NCBI RefSeq assembly: GCF_030316885.1
Contig: NZ_JASZYQ010000004.1
Span: 1-64,000 of the forward strand
Source of the DNA: Variovorax jilinensis
GTDB taxonomy: Bacteria; Pseudomonadota; Gammaproteobacteria; Burkholderiales; Burkholderiaceae_C
Direction of reading: 5' to 3'
DNA length: 64,000 nt
Position 1 is the stretch's first letter. Every line of letters begins with the position of its first letter. Under the pieces are notes generated by a model. It had not been told where the DNA came from and searched no databases. It saw nothing but the letters and a program-made list of their open reading frames with translations. Shown here in pieces: positions 1-8,300 of the stretch. The position numbers were made by a program, and so were the translations under genes.

Positions 1-106
1 GCACGGTGGCAATCGCCGCCGTCAGCGTCGTCTTGCCATGGTCCACGTGACCGATCGTGCCGACGTTGACGTGCGGCTTCGTGCGGGTGAATTTTCCTTT
101 TGCCAT
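1..106 (-). CDS. tuf: Elongation factor Tu, N-terminal part (cut by window edge)
   Basis: The first 35 residues of EF-Tu are visible, beginning [20 protein letters not shown] and running into the P-loop [11 protein letters not shown]-Tu is the GTPase that carries aminoacyl-tRNA to the ribosome. The gene continues off the left edge. It lies directly downstream of tRNA-Tyr, tRNA-Gly and tRNA-Thr on the same strand, the usual betaproteobacterial arrangement in which one tuf copy is co-transcribed with these tRNAs. Start at the ATG at 104-106. Very sure of the family; which of the two usual tuf copies it is cannot be proven here. Confidence 0.97.
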   Translation of the reverse strand, partial: MAKGKFTRTKPHVNVGTIGHVDHGKTTLTAAIATV

Positions 107-181
107 TTTCTCGACTCCGAAAAATAACTAGATCAACACACTGACATGGGGTTGCAACCATCCGGCTGCAACCCCAAGAAC

Positions 182-256
<75 letters not shown>

Positions 257-284
257 CGAATCAAAAACTCACGAACCTGGAAGC

Positions 285-358
285 TGGAGCGGGAGACGGG
301 AATCGAACCCGCGTCATTAGCTTGGAAGGCTAGGGTTCTACCATTGAACTACTCCCGC
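285..358 (-). tRNA. tRNA-Gly (anticodon TCC)
   Basis: A 74-nt cloverleaf with acceptor stem GCGGGAG/CTCCCGC and encoded CCA. The anticodon loop CTTCCAA gives TCC (Gly), and the T-loop is GGTTCGATTCC. It is the middle member of the Tyr-Gly-Thr-tuf tRNA operon. Confidence 0.96.
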
Positions 359-422
359 CTACATGGCCACGCCCCACGGCGCATTCCACTCATCCAGATC
401 CGTTCAAAGATCTCTTTTTCGC

Positions 423-508
423 TGGTGGAGAGGGCTGGATTCGAACCAGCGTACTCGTAAGAGGGCAGATTTACAGTCTGCTGCCATTAACCACTCGGCC
501 ACCTCTCC
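423..508 (-). tRNA. tRNA-Tyr (anticodon GTA)
   Basis: An 86-nt class II tRNA with acceptor stem GGAGAGG/CCTCTCC, a long variable arm and encoded CCA. The anticodon stem GCAGA/TCTGC holds the loop CTGTAAA, giving GTA (Tyr). It is the first gene of the minus-strand tRNA-tuf operon and starts a few bases after the predicted promoter. Confidence 0.96.
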
Positions 509-520
509 GGCGAACCTCGG

Positions 521-549
521 AATATAGCACGGATTCGAGGGCTCGTCGA
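521..549 (-). promoter_or_regulatory. Predicted sigma-70 promoter of the tRNA-tuf operon
   Basis: On the minus strand a TATATT -10 box (521-526) lies 17 bp from a TCGACG -35-like box (544-549; 4 of 6 consensus bases). The expected start near 514 is only a few bases before the mature 5' end of tRNA-Tyr at 508. The fit to a strong stable-RNA promoter is good but rests on inspection only. Confidence 0.6.
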
Positions 550-656
550 CGCACAGCCTCGCGCGTACCGCGAGGATTCCTATCGGATCGGTCGACCACC
601 CCTCGGCGCAGGCTGCGTCCCGAGAGCCTTCGATTCTCGCACGAAATCGGGCGCGG

Positions 657-1367
657 TCATCCGGCCGGCCCTCTGCGAACGCGGGATTCCTTCCACTCGC
701 GGGCTTGCCCGAAGTGGCCGCAGCCGATGAAGGGCAACGGCGGGCGCAGCGCCGACAGCGGCGAGGGGTGGTTCGCGACCAGCACCTTGTGACGATTCGT
801 ATCGATCAGCGCGCGCTTGCCCTGCGCATGGGCGCCCCACAGCATGAAGAGGACCGGCTGCTCGCCATCCGCCACGTGGCGGATGACCGCGTCGGTCAGC
901 AATTCCCACCCGCGGCCCGAATGGCTTGCAGCCGCGCCTTCTTCCACGGTCAGGCAGGTGTTGAGCAGCAGCACGCCGTGCGTGGCCCAGCCGACCAGGC
1001 TGCCGCCCGGAACCGGGAAGGCCGGCGGTTGCGTGCCGAGGTCGCGCTGCAGTTCCTTGAAGATGTTGCGCAGCGAGGGCGGCAGCGGCACGCCGGGCGC
1101 CACCGAAAATGCCAGCCCCTCGGCCTGGCCGCGGCCGTGATAGGGGTCCTGGCCGAGGATCACGATCCGGACCTGCTCGGGCGGGGTCAGTTCGAGCGCG
1201 CGCAGCGGCCTGGGCGGAAAGATCGCGGCGCCGGCGTCCAGCCGAGCGCGCAGGAAATCGAGCAGGCGCTGGCCGGCTGGCTCGGCGAAGAAGCGATCCA
1301 CCAGCGGCTGCCAACCCGGCGCCACGGGCCAGTCGGCGGGATCGGCCGACGCCAGCTGGTCGCTCAT
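657..1367 (-). CDS. ung: Uracil-DNA glycosylase, family 1
   Basis: 236 aa, normal length for UNG. The enzyme removes uracil from DNA as the first step of base excision repair in the cytoplasm. The family signatures are present: the GQDPYH water-activating motif with the catalytic Asp, and the HPSPLS motif near the C-terminus that carries the conserved His. The ATG start overlaps the trpC stop codon by 4 bp (ATGA), so ung is probably translationally coupled and is the last gene of the trp operon. Its location there is positional; no role in tryptophan synthesis is implied. Confidence 0.95.
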   Translation of the reverse strand: MSDQLASADPADWPVAPGWQPLVDRFFAEPAGQRLLDFLRARLDAGAAIFPPRPLRALELTPPEQVRIVILGQDPYHGRGQAEGLAFSVAPGVPLPPSLRNIFKELQRDLGTQPPAFPVPGGSLVGWATHGVLLLNTCLTVEEGAAASHSGRGWELLTDAVIRHVADGEQPVLFMLWGAHAQGKRALIDTNRHKVLVANHPSPLSALRPPLPFIGCGHFGQAREWKESRVRRGPAG

Positions 1368-2164
1368 CGGAACAGCGCGGCGAGGGCCTCGCCGGGCTCG
1401 TCGGCCCGCATGAAGGTCTCGCCCACCAGGAAGGCGTGGACGCCGGCCGCGCGCAGCGTCGCCACCTCCTCGCGGGTCGCGATGCCCGATTCGGTGATGG
1501 CGAGGCGGTCGGCAGGCACGCGAGGCAGCAGCTCGAGCGTGGTCCGGACCGAGACCTCGAAGGTTTTCAGGTTCCGGTTGTTGATGCCGACCAGCGGCGT
1601 GCGCAGCCTGAGAGCCCGCTCGAGCTCGGCACCGTCGTGGACCTCGACCAGCACCGCCATGCCGAGGCCGGCCGCGATCGCCTCGTAGTCGCGCATCTGC
1701 GCGTCGTCGAGGCAGGCCGCGATCAGCAGGATGGCGTCGGCGCCCATCGCGCGCGATTCGTAGACCTGGTAGGCATCGACGATGAAGTCCTTGCGCAGCA
1801 CCGGCAGGTCGCAGGAGGCGCGGGCCTGCTTGAGGTAGTCGACGCCGCCCTGGAAGAACTGGCGGTCGGTCAGCACCGAGAGGCAGGCAGCACTGACCTC
1901 GCCATCGCCCTCGGCGTAGCTCTGGGCGATGTCGGCCGGAATGAAGTCGGCGCGCAGCACACCCTTGCTCGGGCTGGCCTTCTTGACTTCGGCGATGACG
2001 GCGGCCGCGCCGGCCGCGATCTTGGCGCGCAGCGCGCCGGTGAAATCGCGCGTCAGCACACGGCTCTCGGCGTCGAAGCGCACGGCCTCGAGCGGAGCCT
2101 TCCGGATGGCGGCGGCGATTTCCTCGCGCTTGACCGCGACGATCTTGTCCAGGGTGTTCGACAT
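1364..2164 (-). CDS. trpC: Indole-3-glycerol phosphate synthase
   Basis: 266 aa, monofunctional TrpC that closes the indole ring from CdRP in tryptophan synthesis. Conserved TIM-barrel motifs are visible: [10 protein letters not shown] (phosphate and substrate binding), RKDFIVD, and INNRNLKTF. The start MSNTLDKIV was chosen over an upstream TTG because AAGAGGAA lies about 9 nt before it. The gene follows trpD by 21 bp and overlaps ung by 4 bp. It is not fused to trpF, which is not in this window. Confidence 0.96.
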   Translation of the reverse strand: MSNTLDKIVAVKREEIAAAIRKAPLEAVRFDAESRVLTRDFTGALRAKIAAGAAAVIAEVKKASPSKGVLRADFIPADIAQSYAEGDGEVSAACLSVLTDRQFFQGGVDYLKQARASCDLPVLRKDFIVDAYQVYESRAMGADAILLIAACLDDAQMRDYEAIAAGLGMAVLVEVHDGAELERALRLRTPLVGINNRNLKTFEVSVRTTLELLPRVPADRLAITESGIATREEVATLRAAGVHAFLVGETFMRADEPGEALAALFR

Positions 2165-2185
2165 GGGTGGATGTTCCTCTTGCAA

Positions 2186-3217
2186 TCAGACCGGGATCGC
2201 CGCCGTGAAGGCAGTCAGTTCGGCCAGCTTGGCCTTGGCCGCGCCCGAGTCGAGCGCCGCACGCGCGCGCTCGACGCCGGCCGCAATCGATTCGCAGACA
2301 TTGGCCGCATAGAGCGCGGCGCCGGCATTCAGCACCACGATGTCGCGCGCCGAGCCGGGCTGGTTGTCGAGCACGTCGAGCAGCATCGTGCGCGACTGCT
2401 CCGGCGTCTCGACGCGCAGGCTGCGGTTGCTCGACATCGCGAAGCCGAAGTCCTCCGGGTGCAGCTCGTACTCGCGCACCTCGCCGCCCTTGAGTTCGCC
2501 GACCATGGTGGCGGCGCCGAGCGAGATCTCGTCCATGCCGTCGCGGCCGTAGACCACCAGCGCATGCTCGGCGCCCAGGCGCTGCAATGCCCGCACCTGG
2601 ATGCCGACCAGGTCGGGGTGGAACACGCCCATCAGGATGTTCGGCGCACCGGCGGGATTGGTCAGGGGACCCAGGATGTTGAAGATGGTCTTGATGCCGA
2701 GTTCCTTGCGCACCGGTGCCACGTTCTTCATCGCCGGATGGTGGTTGGGCGCGAACATGAATCCGATGCCGACCTCGGCGATGCTGCGGGCGATCTGGTC
2801 GGGCTTGAGGTTGATGTTGATGCCGAGCGACTCGAGCACGTCGGCACTGCCCGACTTGCTGCTCACGCTGCGCCCGCCGTGCTTGCTGACCTTGGCGCCG
2901 GCCGCAGCCGCCACGAACATGGTGCAGGTCGAGATGTTGAAGGTGTGCGAGCCGTCGCCGCCGGTGCCGACGATGTCGACCAGGTGCGTGGTGTCGGCCA
3001 CCGGCACCTTGGTCGAGACCTCGCGCATGACCTGGGCCGCGGCCGTGATCTCGCCGATGGTCTCCTTCTTGACGCGCAGGCCCGTGATCAGCGCGGCCAT
3101 CATCACGGGCGAGCATTCGCCGCTCATGATGAGCCGCACGATGTGCAGCATCTCGTCGTGGAACACCTCGCGGTGCTCGATGGTGCGCTGCAGGGCTTCC
3201 TGGGGAGTGATGGGCAT
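2186..3217 (-). CDS. trpD: Anthranilate phosphoribosyltransferase
   Basis: 343 aa, normal length for monofunctional TrpD. It transfers phosphoribose from PRPP to anthranilate. The glycine-rich PRPP loop [14 protein letters not shown] is intact near residues 85-98, and the [15 protein letters not shown] segment of the nucleoside phosphorylase-like fold follows. It sits between the LysE-type exporter (18 bp upstream) and trpC. Confidence 0.96.
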   Translation of the reverse strand: MPITPQEALQRTIEHREVFHDEMLHIVRLIMSGECSPVMMAALITGLRVKKETIGEITAAAQVMREVSTKVPVADTTHLVDIVGTGGDGSHTFNISTCTMFVAAAAGAKVSKHGGRSVSSKSGSADVLESLGININLKPDQIARSIAEVGIGFMFAPNHHPAMKNVAPVRKELGIKTIFNILGPLTNPAGAPNILMGVFHPDLVGIQVRALQRLGAEHALVVYGRDGMDEISLGAATMVGELKGGEVREYELHPEDFGFAMSSNRSLRVETPEQSRTMLLDVLDNQPGSARDIVVLNAGAALYAANVCESIAAGVERARAALDSGAAKAKLAELTAFTAAIPV

Positions 3218-3235
3218 GGTGCTTGTCTCTTTGGT

Positions 3236-3892
3236 TCAGGGGTTCGATGGGGCGGCGAGAGGTGCATCGGCCAGCGCGAGCCGCAGGCCGAAGCCCACGA
3301 ACAGCAGGCCGGCACCGCGCTGCAGCCAGTGCATGCCGCGCTGCACGAGGCCGACACGGCGTGCGGTCCAGCCCGCCAGCAAGGCCCATGCGATGTTGAC
3401 GAAGATGGCGTTGAAGTTGAACAGCAGACCGAGCAGGAAGAAGGCGAGCGGCTTGTTCTCGGTGCCCGGCGCAATGAACTGCGGCACGAAGGCCAGGAAG
3501 AACAGCGCCACCTTGGGGTTCAGCGCATTGGTCCAGAAGCCGCCCAGGAAGATGCTCTTCGTGCTGGCAGGGCCTGCCGCCGCGAGTGCAGGCGCCGCGG
3601 CCGAGGCCCTGGCGAACAGCATGCGCACGCCGACCCACAGCAGGTAGGCCGCGCCGACCCACTTGAGCACCGTGAAGGCGGTGCTCGATGCGGCCATCAG
3701 CGCACTCAGGCCGAGCGCGGCCGCGACGATGTGGACGAAGCAGCCGGCCGTGATGCCGAAGCCCGCGACGATGCCGGCACGCACGCCCGAGCGCAGCGAA
3801 TGGCTCACGATGTAGAGCACGTCCGGGCCCGGCGTGAGGTTCAGCAGCAGGCCCGCGGCGATGAACAGCAGCAAGGCGTGCGCGTCAGGCAT
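3236..3892 (-). CDS. LysE/RhtB-family amino-acid exporter
   Basis: 218 aa membrane protein with about five or six hydrophobic segments and the family N-terminal signature FIAAGLLLNLTPGPDVLYI. The family exports amino acids such as lysine, threonine or homoserine across the inner membrane; the substrate cannot be told from sequence. The start MPDAHALLL overlaps the end of the threonine aldolase gene by 8 bp. Sitting inside the trp operon and coupled to ltaE, it may export an amino acid linked to threonine, glycine or tryptophan, but that is inference. Confidence 0.88.
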   Translation of the reverse strand: MPDAHALLLFIAAGLLLNLTPGPDVLYIVSHSLRSGVRAGIVAGFGITAGCFVHIVAAALGLSALMAASSTAFTVLKWVGAAYLLWVGVRMLFARASAAAPALAAAGPASTKSIFLGGFWTNALNPKVALFFLAFVPQFIAPGTENKPLAFFLLGLLFNFNAIFVNIAWALLAGWTARRVGLVQRGMHWLQRGAGLLFVGFGLRLALADAPLAAPSNP

Positions 3893-4946
3893 GGAAGAAG
3901 CCCCGGATCGCGCCGATCGCACGGTCGATGCCTTCCGCATCGACGTCGAGATGGGTTGCGAAGCGCAGCCGGTAGAGGCCGGTGGCCAGCACGCCGTGCG
4001 CCTTCAGGTGCGCCAGCAGTTCGGCAGAGCGCGGTCGCGCCGCGCCCGTGAGGTCGACGAACAGCAGGTTGGTCTGCGGCGGCTCGACCTGCAGGCCGTC
4101 GATGCCCGCGAGGCCGTCGGCCAGCCGGCGTGCGAGCGCGTGATCGTCGGCCAGCCGGTCGACGTGGTGCGTCAGCGCATGCGAGGCCGCCGCGGCCAGC
4201 AGCCCGGACTGGCGCATGCCGCCGCCGGCCATCTTGCGGATGCGATGGGCGCGCGCGATGAACTCCCGCGAGCCGCACAGCGCCGAGCCCACGGGCGCGC
4301 CCAGGCCCTTGCTGAAGCAGACCGAGACGCTGTCGAAGCAGGCTGCAATGCGCCGTGCCTCGGCCCGCACCTCGGTGCCCAGCGCCGCGGCCTGCGCGGT
4401 CGCGGCATTGAAGAGGCGTGCGCCGTCGAGATGGCGCGCCAGGCCCTTCGAAAGCGCCAGTTGCGTGGCCTGCTCGACGTAGGCAAAGGGCAGCAGCTTG
4501 CCGCCCAGCGTGTTCTCGAGGGCCAGCAGGCGCGTGCGCGCGAAGTGGGCATCGTCGGGCTTGATCGCGGCCTCGATCTGCTCGAGCGCGAGCGTGCCAT
4601 CGGGCTGGTGGTCGAGCGGCTGCGGCTGCACGCTGCCGAGCACCGCCGCGCCGCCGCCTTCCCAGCGGTAGCAGTGCGCCTGCTGGCCGACGATGTACTC
4701 GTCGCCGCGCTGGCAGTGCGAAAGGATGGCGCACAGGTTGCTCTGGGTGCCGGTGGGCACGAAGAGCGCGGCCTCGAAGCCCAGCAGCTCGGCGATCTGC
4801 TGCTGCAGCGCGTTGACGCTCGGGTCGTCTGCGAAGACATCGTCGCCCAGCGGTGCCGCGAGCATCGCGGCACGCATGGCCTCGGTGGGCTGGGTGACGG
4901 TGTCGCTGCGCAGGTCGATCGGACGTTCGGTGGAACGGGCGTTCAT
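3885..4946 (-). CDS. ltaE: Low-specificity L-threonine aldolase
   Basis: 353 aa PLP enzyme of the beta-eliminating lyase fold that cleaves L-threonine or L-allo-threonine to glycine and acetaldehyde. The N-terminal IDLRSDTVTQPTEAM signature and the PLP-lysine region SVCFSKGLGAPVGS are both present. It starts 4 bp after the trpG stop and overlaps the exporter gene downstream, so it is translated within the trp transcript. Why a threonine-degrading enzyme is here is not clear from sequence. Confidence 0.9.
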   Translation of the reverse strand: MNARSTERPIDLRSDTVTQPTEAMRAAMLAAPLGDDVFADDPSVNALQQQIAELLGFEAALFVPTGTQSNLCAILSHCQRGDEYIVGQQAHCYRWEGGGAAVLGSVQPQPLDHQPDGTLALEQIEAAIKPDDAHFARTRLLALENTLGGKLLPFAYVEQATQLALSKGLARHLDGARLFNAATAQAAALGTEVRAEARRIAACFDSVSVCFSKGLGAPVGSALCGSREFIARAHRIRKMAGGGMRQSGLLAAAASHALTHHVDRLADDHALARRLADGLAGIDGLQVEPPQTNLLFVDLTGAARPRSAELLAHLKAHGVLATGLYRLRFATHLDVDAEGIDRAIGAIRGFFHA

Positions 4947-4950
4947 GGCT

Positions 4951-5535
4951 TCACTCCAGGAAATTGCGCAGCATCGCGTGGCCGTGCTCGGTGAGGATCG
5001 ATTCGGGGTGGAACTGCACGCCCTCGATGCGCACCGCCTGCGCGAAGCCCGTGTGGCGCACGCCCATGATCTCGCCGTCGTCGGTCCAGGCCGTCAGCGC
5101 GAGCTCGCTCGGGCGGGTGTCGCGCTCGATCGCGAGCGAGTGGTAGCGGTTGACCTCGAACTGCTCGGGCAGGCCCGCGAACACGCCTTCGCGCGTGGTC
5201 GTGATCCGGCTGACCTTGCCGTGCATGAGCTGCTGCGCGCGGATGATCTTTCCCCCGAACGCCGCGCCGATCGCCTGGTGTCCGAGGCAGACGCCGAGGA
5301 TCGGCAGCTTGCCCGCGAACTCGCGGATTGCCGGCACCGAGACGCCGGCTTCGGCCGGGGAGCAGGGACCGGGCGACACCACCAGGCGGTCGATACCCGC
5401 CGCGATGCGCTCGTGCAGGCCCTCGAGCGTGATCTCGTCGTTGCGATGGACCTCGACCTCGGCACCGAGTTCGCCGAAATACTGCACCAGGTTGTAGGTG
5501 AAGCTGTCGTAGTTGTCGATCATCAGCAGCTTCAT
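4951..5535 (-). CDS. trpG: Anthranilate synthase component II (glutamine amidotransferase)
   Basis: 194 aa class I glutamine amidotransferase that supplies ammonia to TrpE. The triad motifs are all visible: [10 protein letters not shown] with the nucleophilic Cys, and FHPES near the C-terminus with His and Glu. The N-terminus [23 protein letters not shown] signature is typical. The ATG overlaps the stop of the GxxExxY gene by 4 bp. In betaproteobacteria this subunit often also serves PabB as PabA; a separate pabA is not seen here. Confidence 0.96.
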   Translation of the reverse strand: MKLLMIDNYDSFTYNLVQYFGELGAEVEVHRNDEITLEGLHERIAAGIDRLVVSPGPCSPAEAGVSVPAIREFAGKLPILGVCLGHQAIGAAFGGKIIRAQQLMHGKVSRITTTREGVFAGLPEQFEVNRYHSLAIERDTRPSELALTAWTDDGEIMGVRHTGFAQAVRIEGVQFHPESILTEHGHAMLRNFLE

Positions 5536-5924
5536 GGCTTGACTCCGATCCGGTGCACGCCCTTGACCACCGGGAACACGTTGAAATTGATGAGCAGTCC
5601 GAGCCGCAGCCCCGACAGCCGCACCGCTGCCTGGGCCTGCATGCGGTGCATGTCGGTCAGCGCATCGACCGCCCTCACCTCCAGCACCACCGATTGCTCG
5701 ACCACGAAGGCGGCGGTCGCGACGTCGCCGAGCGCGCGGCCCTTGTAGTGGGCGGCGACCGGCACGTTGCGCTGGAAGCCGATCTCACGCTCGGCGAGTT
5801 CGATCTCGAGTGCCGCCACGTACGCCGACTCGGGCAGCCCGGTGCCGAGCACTCGCTGCACCTCGACCGCGGCGCCGATGATCTCGTGCGAGAAGTCGCC
5901 CTGGTTGTCGTCTTCGTGGCTCAT
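5532..5924 (-). CDS. GxxExxY-type protein, predicted PD-(D/E)XK-like fold
   Basis: 130 aa. The segment [17 protein letters not shown] contains the Gx-G-L-xE-xxY signature that names the family, followed by a conserved [11 protein letters not shown] strand like the E-x-K core of nuclease-like folds (here E-V-R, so the usual Lys is Arg) and the C-terminal LGLLINFN motif. No enzymatic role is established for the family to my knowledge. It overlaps trpE by 4 bp at its start and trpG by 4 bp at its end, so it is translationally coupled between the two anthranilate synthase subunits. Confidence 0.85.
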   Translation of the reverse strand: MSHEDDNQGDFSHEIIGAAVEVQRVLGTGLPESAYVAALEIELAEREIGFQRNVPVAAHYKGRALGDVATAAFVVEQSVVLEVRAVDALTDMHRMQAQAAVRLSGLRLGLLINFNVFPVVKGVHRIGVKP

Positions 5925-7423
5925 TCGAGGCCCTCCTCGACCAGCTCGGCGGCGCGCAGCAGCGCCCGCGCCTTGGCCTCGGTTTCCTTCCATTCGAGCT
6001 CGGGCACCGAATCGGCCACCACGCCGGCCGCGGCCTGCACGTGCAGCATCTGGTCCTTGACGATGCCGGTGCGGATCGCGATCGCGACATCCATGTCGCC
6101 GGCATAGCTGATGTAGCCGCAGGCACCGCCGTAGAGGCCGCGCTTGGTCGGCTCGAGCTGGTCGATGAGCTCCATCGCGTGCACCTTGGGCGCGCCCGTG
6201 AGCGTGCCGGCCGGGAAGGTGGCGCGCAGCACGTCGATCGCGGTCATGCCGTCCTTGAGCGTGCCCTCGACGTTGCTCACGATGTGCATCACGTGGCTGT
6301 AGCGCTCGACCGCGAAGGCCTCGGTCACCTTCACGCTGCCGGTCTTGGCGATGCGGCCGATGTCGTTGCGCGCCAGGTCGATCAGCATCACGTGCTCGGC
6401 GCGCTCCTTGGGGTCGTTGATCAGCTCGACCTCGGCCGCGCGGTCGAGCTCGGGCGAGGCGCCGCGCGGGCGGGTGCCGGCCAGCGGACGGATCGTGATC
6501 TTCTGCTCGCCCTCGCCCGTGTGCTCCTGGCGTACCAGGATCTCCGGCGAGGCGCCGACCACGTGGAAATCGCCCAGGTGGTAGTAGTACATGTACGGCG
6601 AGGGATTGAGCGAACGCAGCGCGCGGTAGAGCGACAGCGGCGACTCGGTGTAGCGCTTGCTGATGCGCTGGCCGACCTGCACCTGCATGAAGTCGCCGGC
6701 GGCGATCAGCTCCTTGGCGCGCTCGACCGCGGCCAGGTAGTCGGCCTTGGCGAAGCTGCGCTCGGCCGGATGGGCCTGGCTGGCCTTCACCTGCGGCGCG
6801 CTGACCGAGTACTTGAGCTGGTCGCGCAACTCGCGCAGCCGCCGCTTGGCGTTGGCGTAGGCCTCGGGCTGGCCCGGGTCGGCATAGACGATCAGGTAGA
6901 GCTTGCCCGAGAGGTTGTCGATGACCGCGAGTTCCTCGCACTGCAGCAGCAGGATGTCGGGGCAGCCCAGCGTGTCGGGCGGGCAGGACTTCTCGAGCTT
7001 CTTCTCGATGTGGCGCACCGTGTCGTACCCGAAGTAGCCGGCCAGGCCGCCGCAGAAGCGCGGCAGGCCCGGCCGCAGTGCGACCTTGAAGCGCTGTTGG
7101 TACGCCGCCACGAAATCGAGCGGATTGCCCTGGGCTTTTTCCACGACCTTGCCGTCCGTTACAACCTCCGTGACGGCGTCGGCGCCGAAGCCGCTGGCTC
7201 GCAGCAGCGTGCGTGCCGGCAGGCCGATGAAACTGTAGCGGCCGAAGCGCTCGCCGCCGACTACCGATTCGAGCAGGAAGCTGTGCTTGCCGCTGTCCTT
7301 GGTGTAGGCCAGCTTGAGGTAGAGGGAAAGAGGCGTTTCGAGGTCGGCAAAGGCCTCGACCATCAGCGGGATGCGGTTGTAGCCCTGCGCGCTGAGGCTT
7401 TTGAATTCGAGTTCGGTGATCAC
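5921..7423 (-). CDS. trpE: Anthranilate synthase component I
   Basis: 500 aa. It converts chorismate to anthranilate with TrpG. The N-terminal LLES-type tryptophan feedback-site motif is present (SFLLESVV), as are the chorismate-binding motifs DLARNDIGRI and GTLTGAPKVHAMELI. The start was set at the GTG at 7423 (protein begins with the residues ITELEFKSL after the initiator) because GGAG lies 5 nt before it. A GTG nine codons further upstream is possible but lacks a ribosome-binding site. First structural gene of the trp operon, about 107 bp after the stop of the predicted leader peptide. Confidence 0.95.
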   Translation of the reverse strand: MITELEFKSLSAQGYNRIPLMVEAFADLETPLSLYLKLAYTKDSGKHSFLLESVVGGERFGRYSFIGLPARTLLRASGFGADAVTEVVTDGKVVEKAQGNPLDFVAAYQQRFKVALRPGLPRFCGGLAGYFGYDTVRHIEKKLEKSCPPDTLGCPDILLLQCEELAVIDNLSGKLYLIVYADPGQPEAYANAKRRLRELRDQLKYSVSAPQVKASQAHPAERSFAKADYLAAVERAKELIAAGDFMQVQVGQRISKRYTESPLSLYRALRSLNPSPYMYYYHLGDFHVVGASPEILVRQEHTGEGEQKITIRPLAGTRPRGASPELDRAAEVELINDPKERAEHVMLIDLARNDIGRIAKTGSVKVTEAFAVERYSHVMHIVSNVEGTLKDGMTAIDVLRATFPAGTLTGAPKVHAMELIDQLEPTKRGLYGGACGYISYAGDMDVAIAIRTGIVKDQMLHVQAAAGVVADSVPELEWKETEAKARALLRAAELVEEGLE

Positions 7424-7510
7424 GGGGTCTCCGTCGGCCAGCGAGGACACGAGGGTTTCGCTGGCGGGGCATTCAGTTTGGCCGGGTCAGGATGACCGCT
7501 GGCCGCGGGC

Positions 7511-7584
7511 GCACGGCGTGCGCCGTGCAATCAGAAAGGCTGGGACGATGGCGTCCGCCAAGGCCAGGCTCCCCGGCTGCCTTG
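7511..7584 (-). promoter_or_regulatory. Predicted trp attenuator: overlapping hairpins
   Basis: Three inverted repeats follow one another in the leader RNA. CAAGGC/GCCTTG (7579-7584 with 7559-7564) spans the Trp codons. TGGCG/CGCCA (7549-7560) shares bases with the first, so the two cannot form together. GCACGGCG/CGCCGTGC (7511-7528) comes directly after the leader stop codon. The last stem has no U-run after it, so it may act on translation or through Rho rather than as a simple intrinsic terminator. Confidence 0.5.
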
Positions 7585-7614
7585 ACCTGTCTGAATGACG
7601 TGATGAATGAACAT
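7531..7614 (-). CDS. trpL: Predicted trp leader peptide with Trp-Pro-Trp codons
   Basis: A 27-codon frame from the ATG at 7612-7614 to TGA at 7531-7533. It reads MFIHHVIQTGQGSRGAWPWR and ends TPSSQPF. Two Trp codons (TGG CCT TGG) lie inside a region with alternative hairpins, the classic layout of an attenuation leader. The predicted -10 box ends only about 10 bp before the ATG, so the transcript would start within a few bases of the start codon (leaderless or nearly so). Too short for standard gene calling. The call rests on codon content, position and hairpins, not on homology. Confidence 0.62.
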   Translation of the reverse strand: MFIHHVIQTGQGSRGAWPWRTPSSQPF

Positions 7615-7623
7615 GGAATCGTG

Positions 7624-7652
7624 AGTTTAGCCCAGGGACAAGGCGCGTACAA
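7624..7652 (-). promoter_or_regulatory. Predicted sigma-70 promoter of the trp operon
   Basis: On the minus strand TTGTAC (7647-7652) and TAAACT (7624-7629) are spaced by exactly 17 bp. The expected start is near 7617, about 3 bp before the leader ATG and about 190 nt before trpE. It sits back to back with the chalcone-isomerase-like gene that starts at 7703 on the other strand. Confidence 0.6.
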
Positions 7653-7702
7653 AAAGATACATTCCAGGCTTTCGCATCCACAGAACAGCCTCGGAGACCC
7701 GG

Positions 7703-8293
7703 ATGACTTTCTTCGCAATGCAGCGCCTGCTCGCGCTTTCCGCCATCGCCCTCGCATCCTTCGGCGCTACGGCCGCACAGGTCGACGTGGCCGGCGTCAA
7801 GCTCGACGACGCGATCGACCTGCGCGGCAGCAAGCTGCTGCTGAACGGCGCCGGCGTGCGCTACAAGGCCGTGTTCAAGGTCTACACGGCCGGCCTCTAT
7901 CTCGGCAAGAAGGCCGATACGGTCGAGGAAGTGCTGGCCAGCGGCGGCCCCAAGCGCATCACGATCACGATGCTGCGCGACATCGATGCCAACGAACTCG
8001 GCAAGCTCTTCACGCGCGGCGTCGAGGACAACTCGCCGCGCAGCGAGATGGTGCAGCTAATCCCCGGCCTGCTGCGCATGGGCCAGATGTTCGCCGACCA
8101 GAAGCAGCTCAAGGCCGGCGACAGCTTCACGGTCGACTGGATTCCGGGCAGCGGCAGCCTGGTCACGGTGAAGGGCGTGCCGCAGGGCGACCCGATCAAG
8201 GAACAGGCCTTCTTCAACGCGCTGCTGCGGATCTGGATCGGGCCGTCGCCGGCCGACTACAAGCTCAAGGACGCGCTGCTCGGCAAGGGGTGA
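7703..8293 (+). CDS. Secreted chalcone-isomerase-like protein
   Basis: 196 aa. The N-terminus is a signal peptide (MQRLLALSAIALASFGATAAQ), so the protein is exported. The rest matches the chalcone isomerase-like domain of bacteria, with the typical LNGAGVRYKAVFKVYTAGLYL strand region and the late ADQKQLKAGDSFTVDWIPG and FNALLRIWIGPSPAD segments. Bacterial members are mostly uncharacterised and do not work on flavonoids as far as is known. Start at 7703 is supported by GGAG 5-6 nt upstream. Located between gph and the trp operon, on the opposite strand. Confidence 0.85.
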   Translation: MTFFAMQRLLALSAIALASFGATAAQVDVAGVKLDDAIDLRGSKLLLNGAGVRYKAVFKVYTAGLYLGKKADTVEEVLASGGPKRITITMLRDIDANELGKLFTRGVEDNSPRSEMVQLIPGLLRMGQMFADQKQLKAGDSFTVDWIPGSGSLVTVKGVPQGDPIKEQAFFNALLRIWIGPSPADYKLKDALLGKG

Positions 8294-8300
8294 ACCGTCC

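Noticed and set aside
558..575. Hairpin CCTCGCG/CGCGAGG after ung as an intrinsic terminator
   Set aside because: The stem is perfect but no U-run follows in the direction of ung, so it was not called.
657..3662. Minus-strand 1001-residue open frame
   Set aside because: Only its last 236 residues (ung) are real; the rest is an out-of-frame reading of trpC, trpD and the exporter.
1109..4051. Very long plus-strand open frame over ung-trpD
   Set aside because: Low-complexity Arg/Gly/Ala composition, opposite to clear ung, trpC and trpD genes. It is a shadow frame of high-GC coding DNA.
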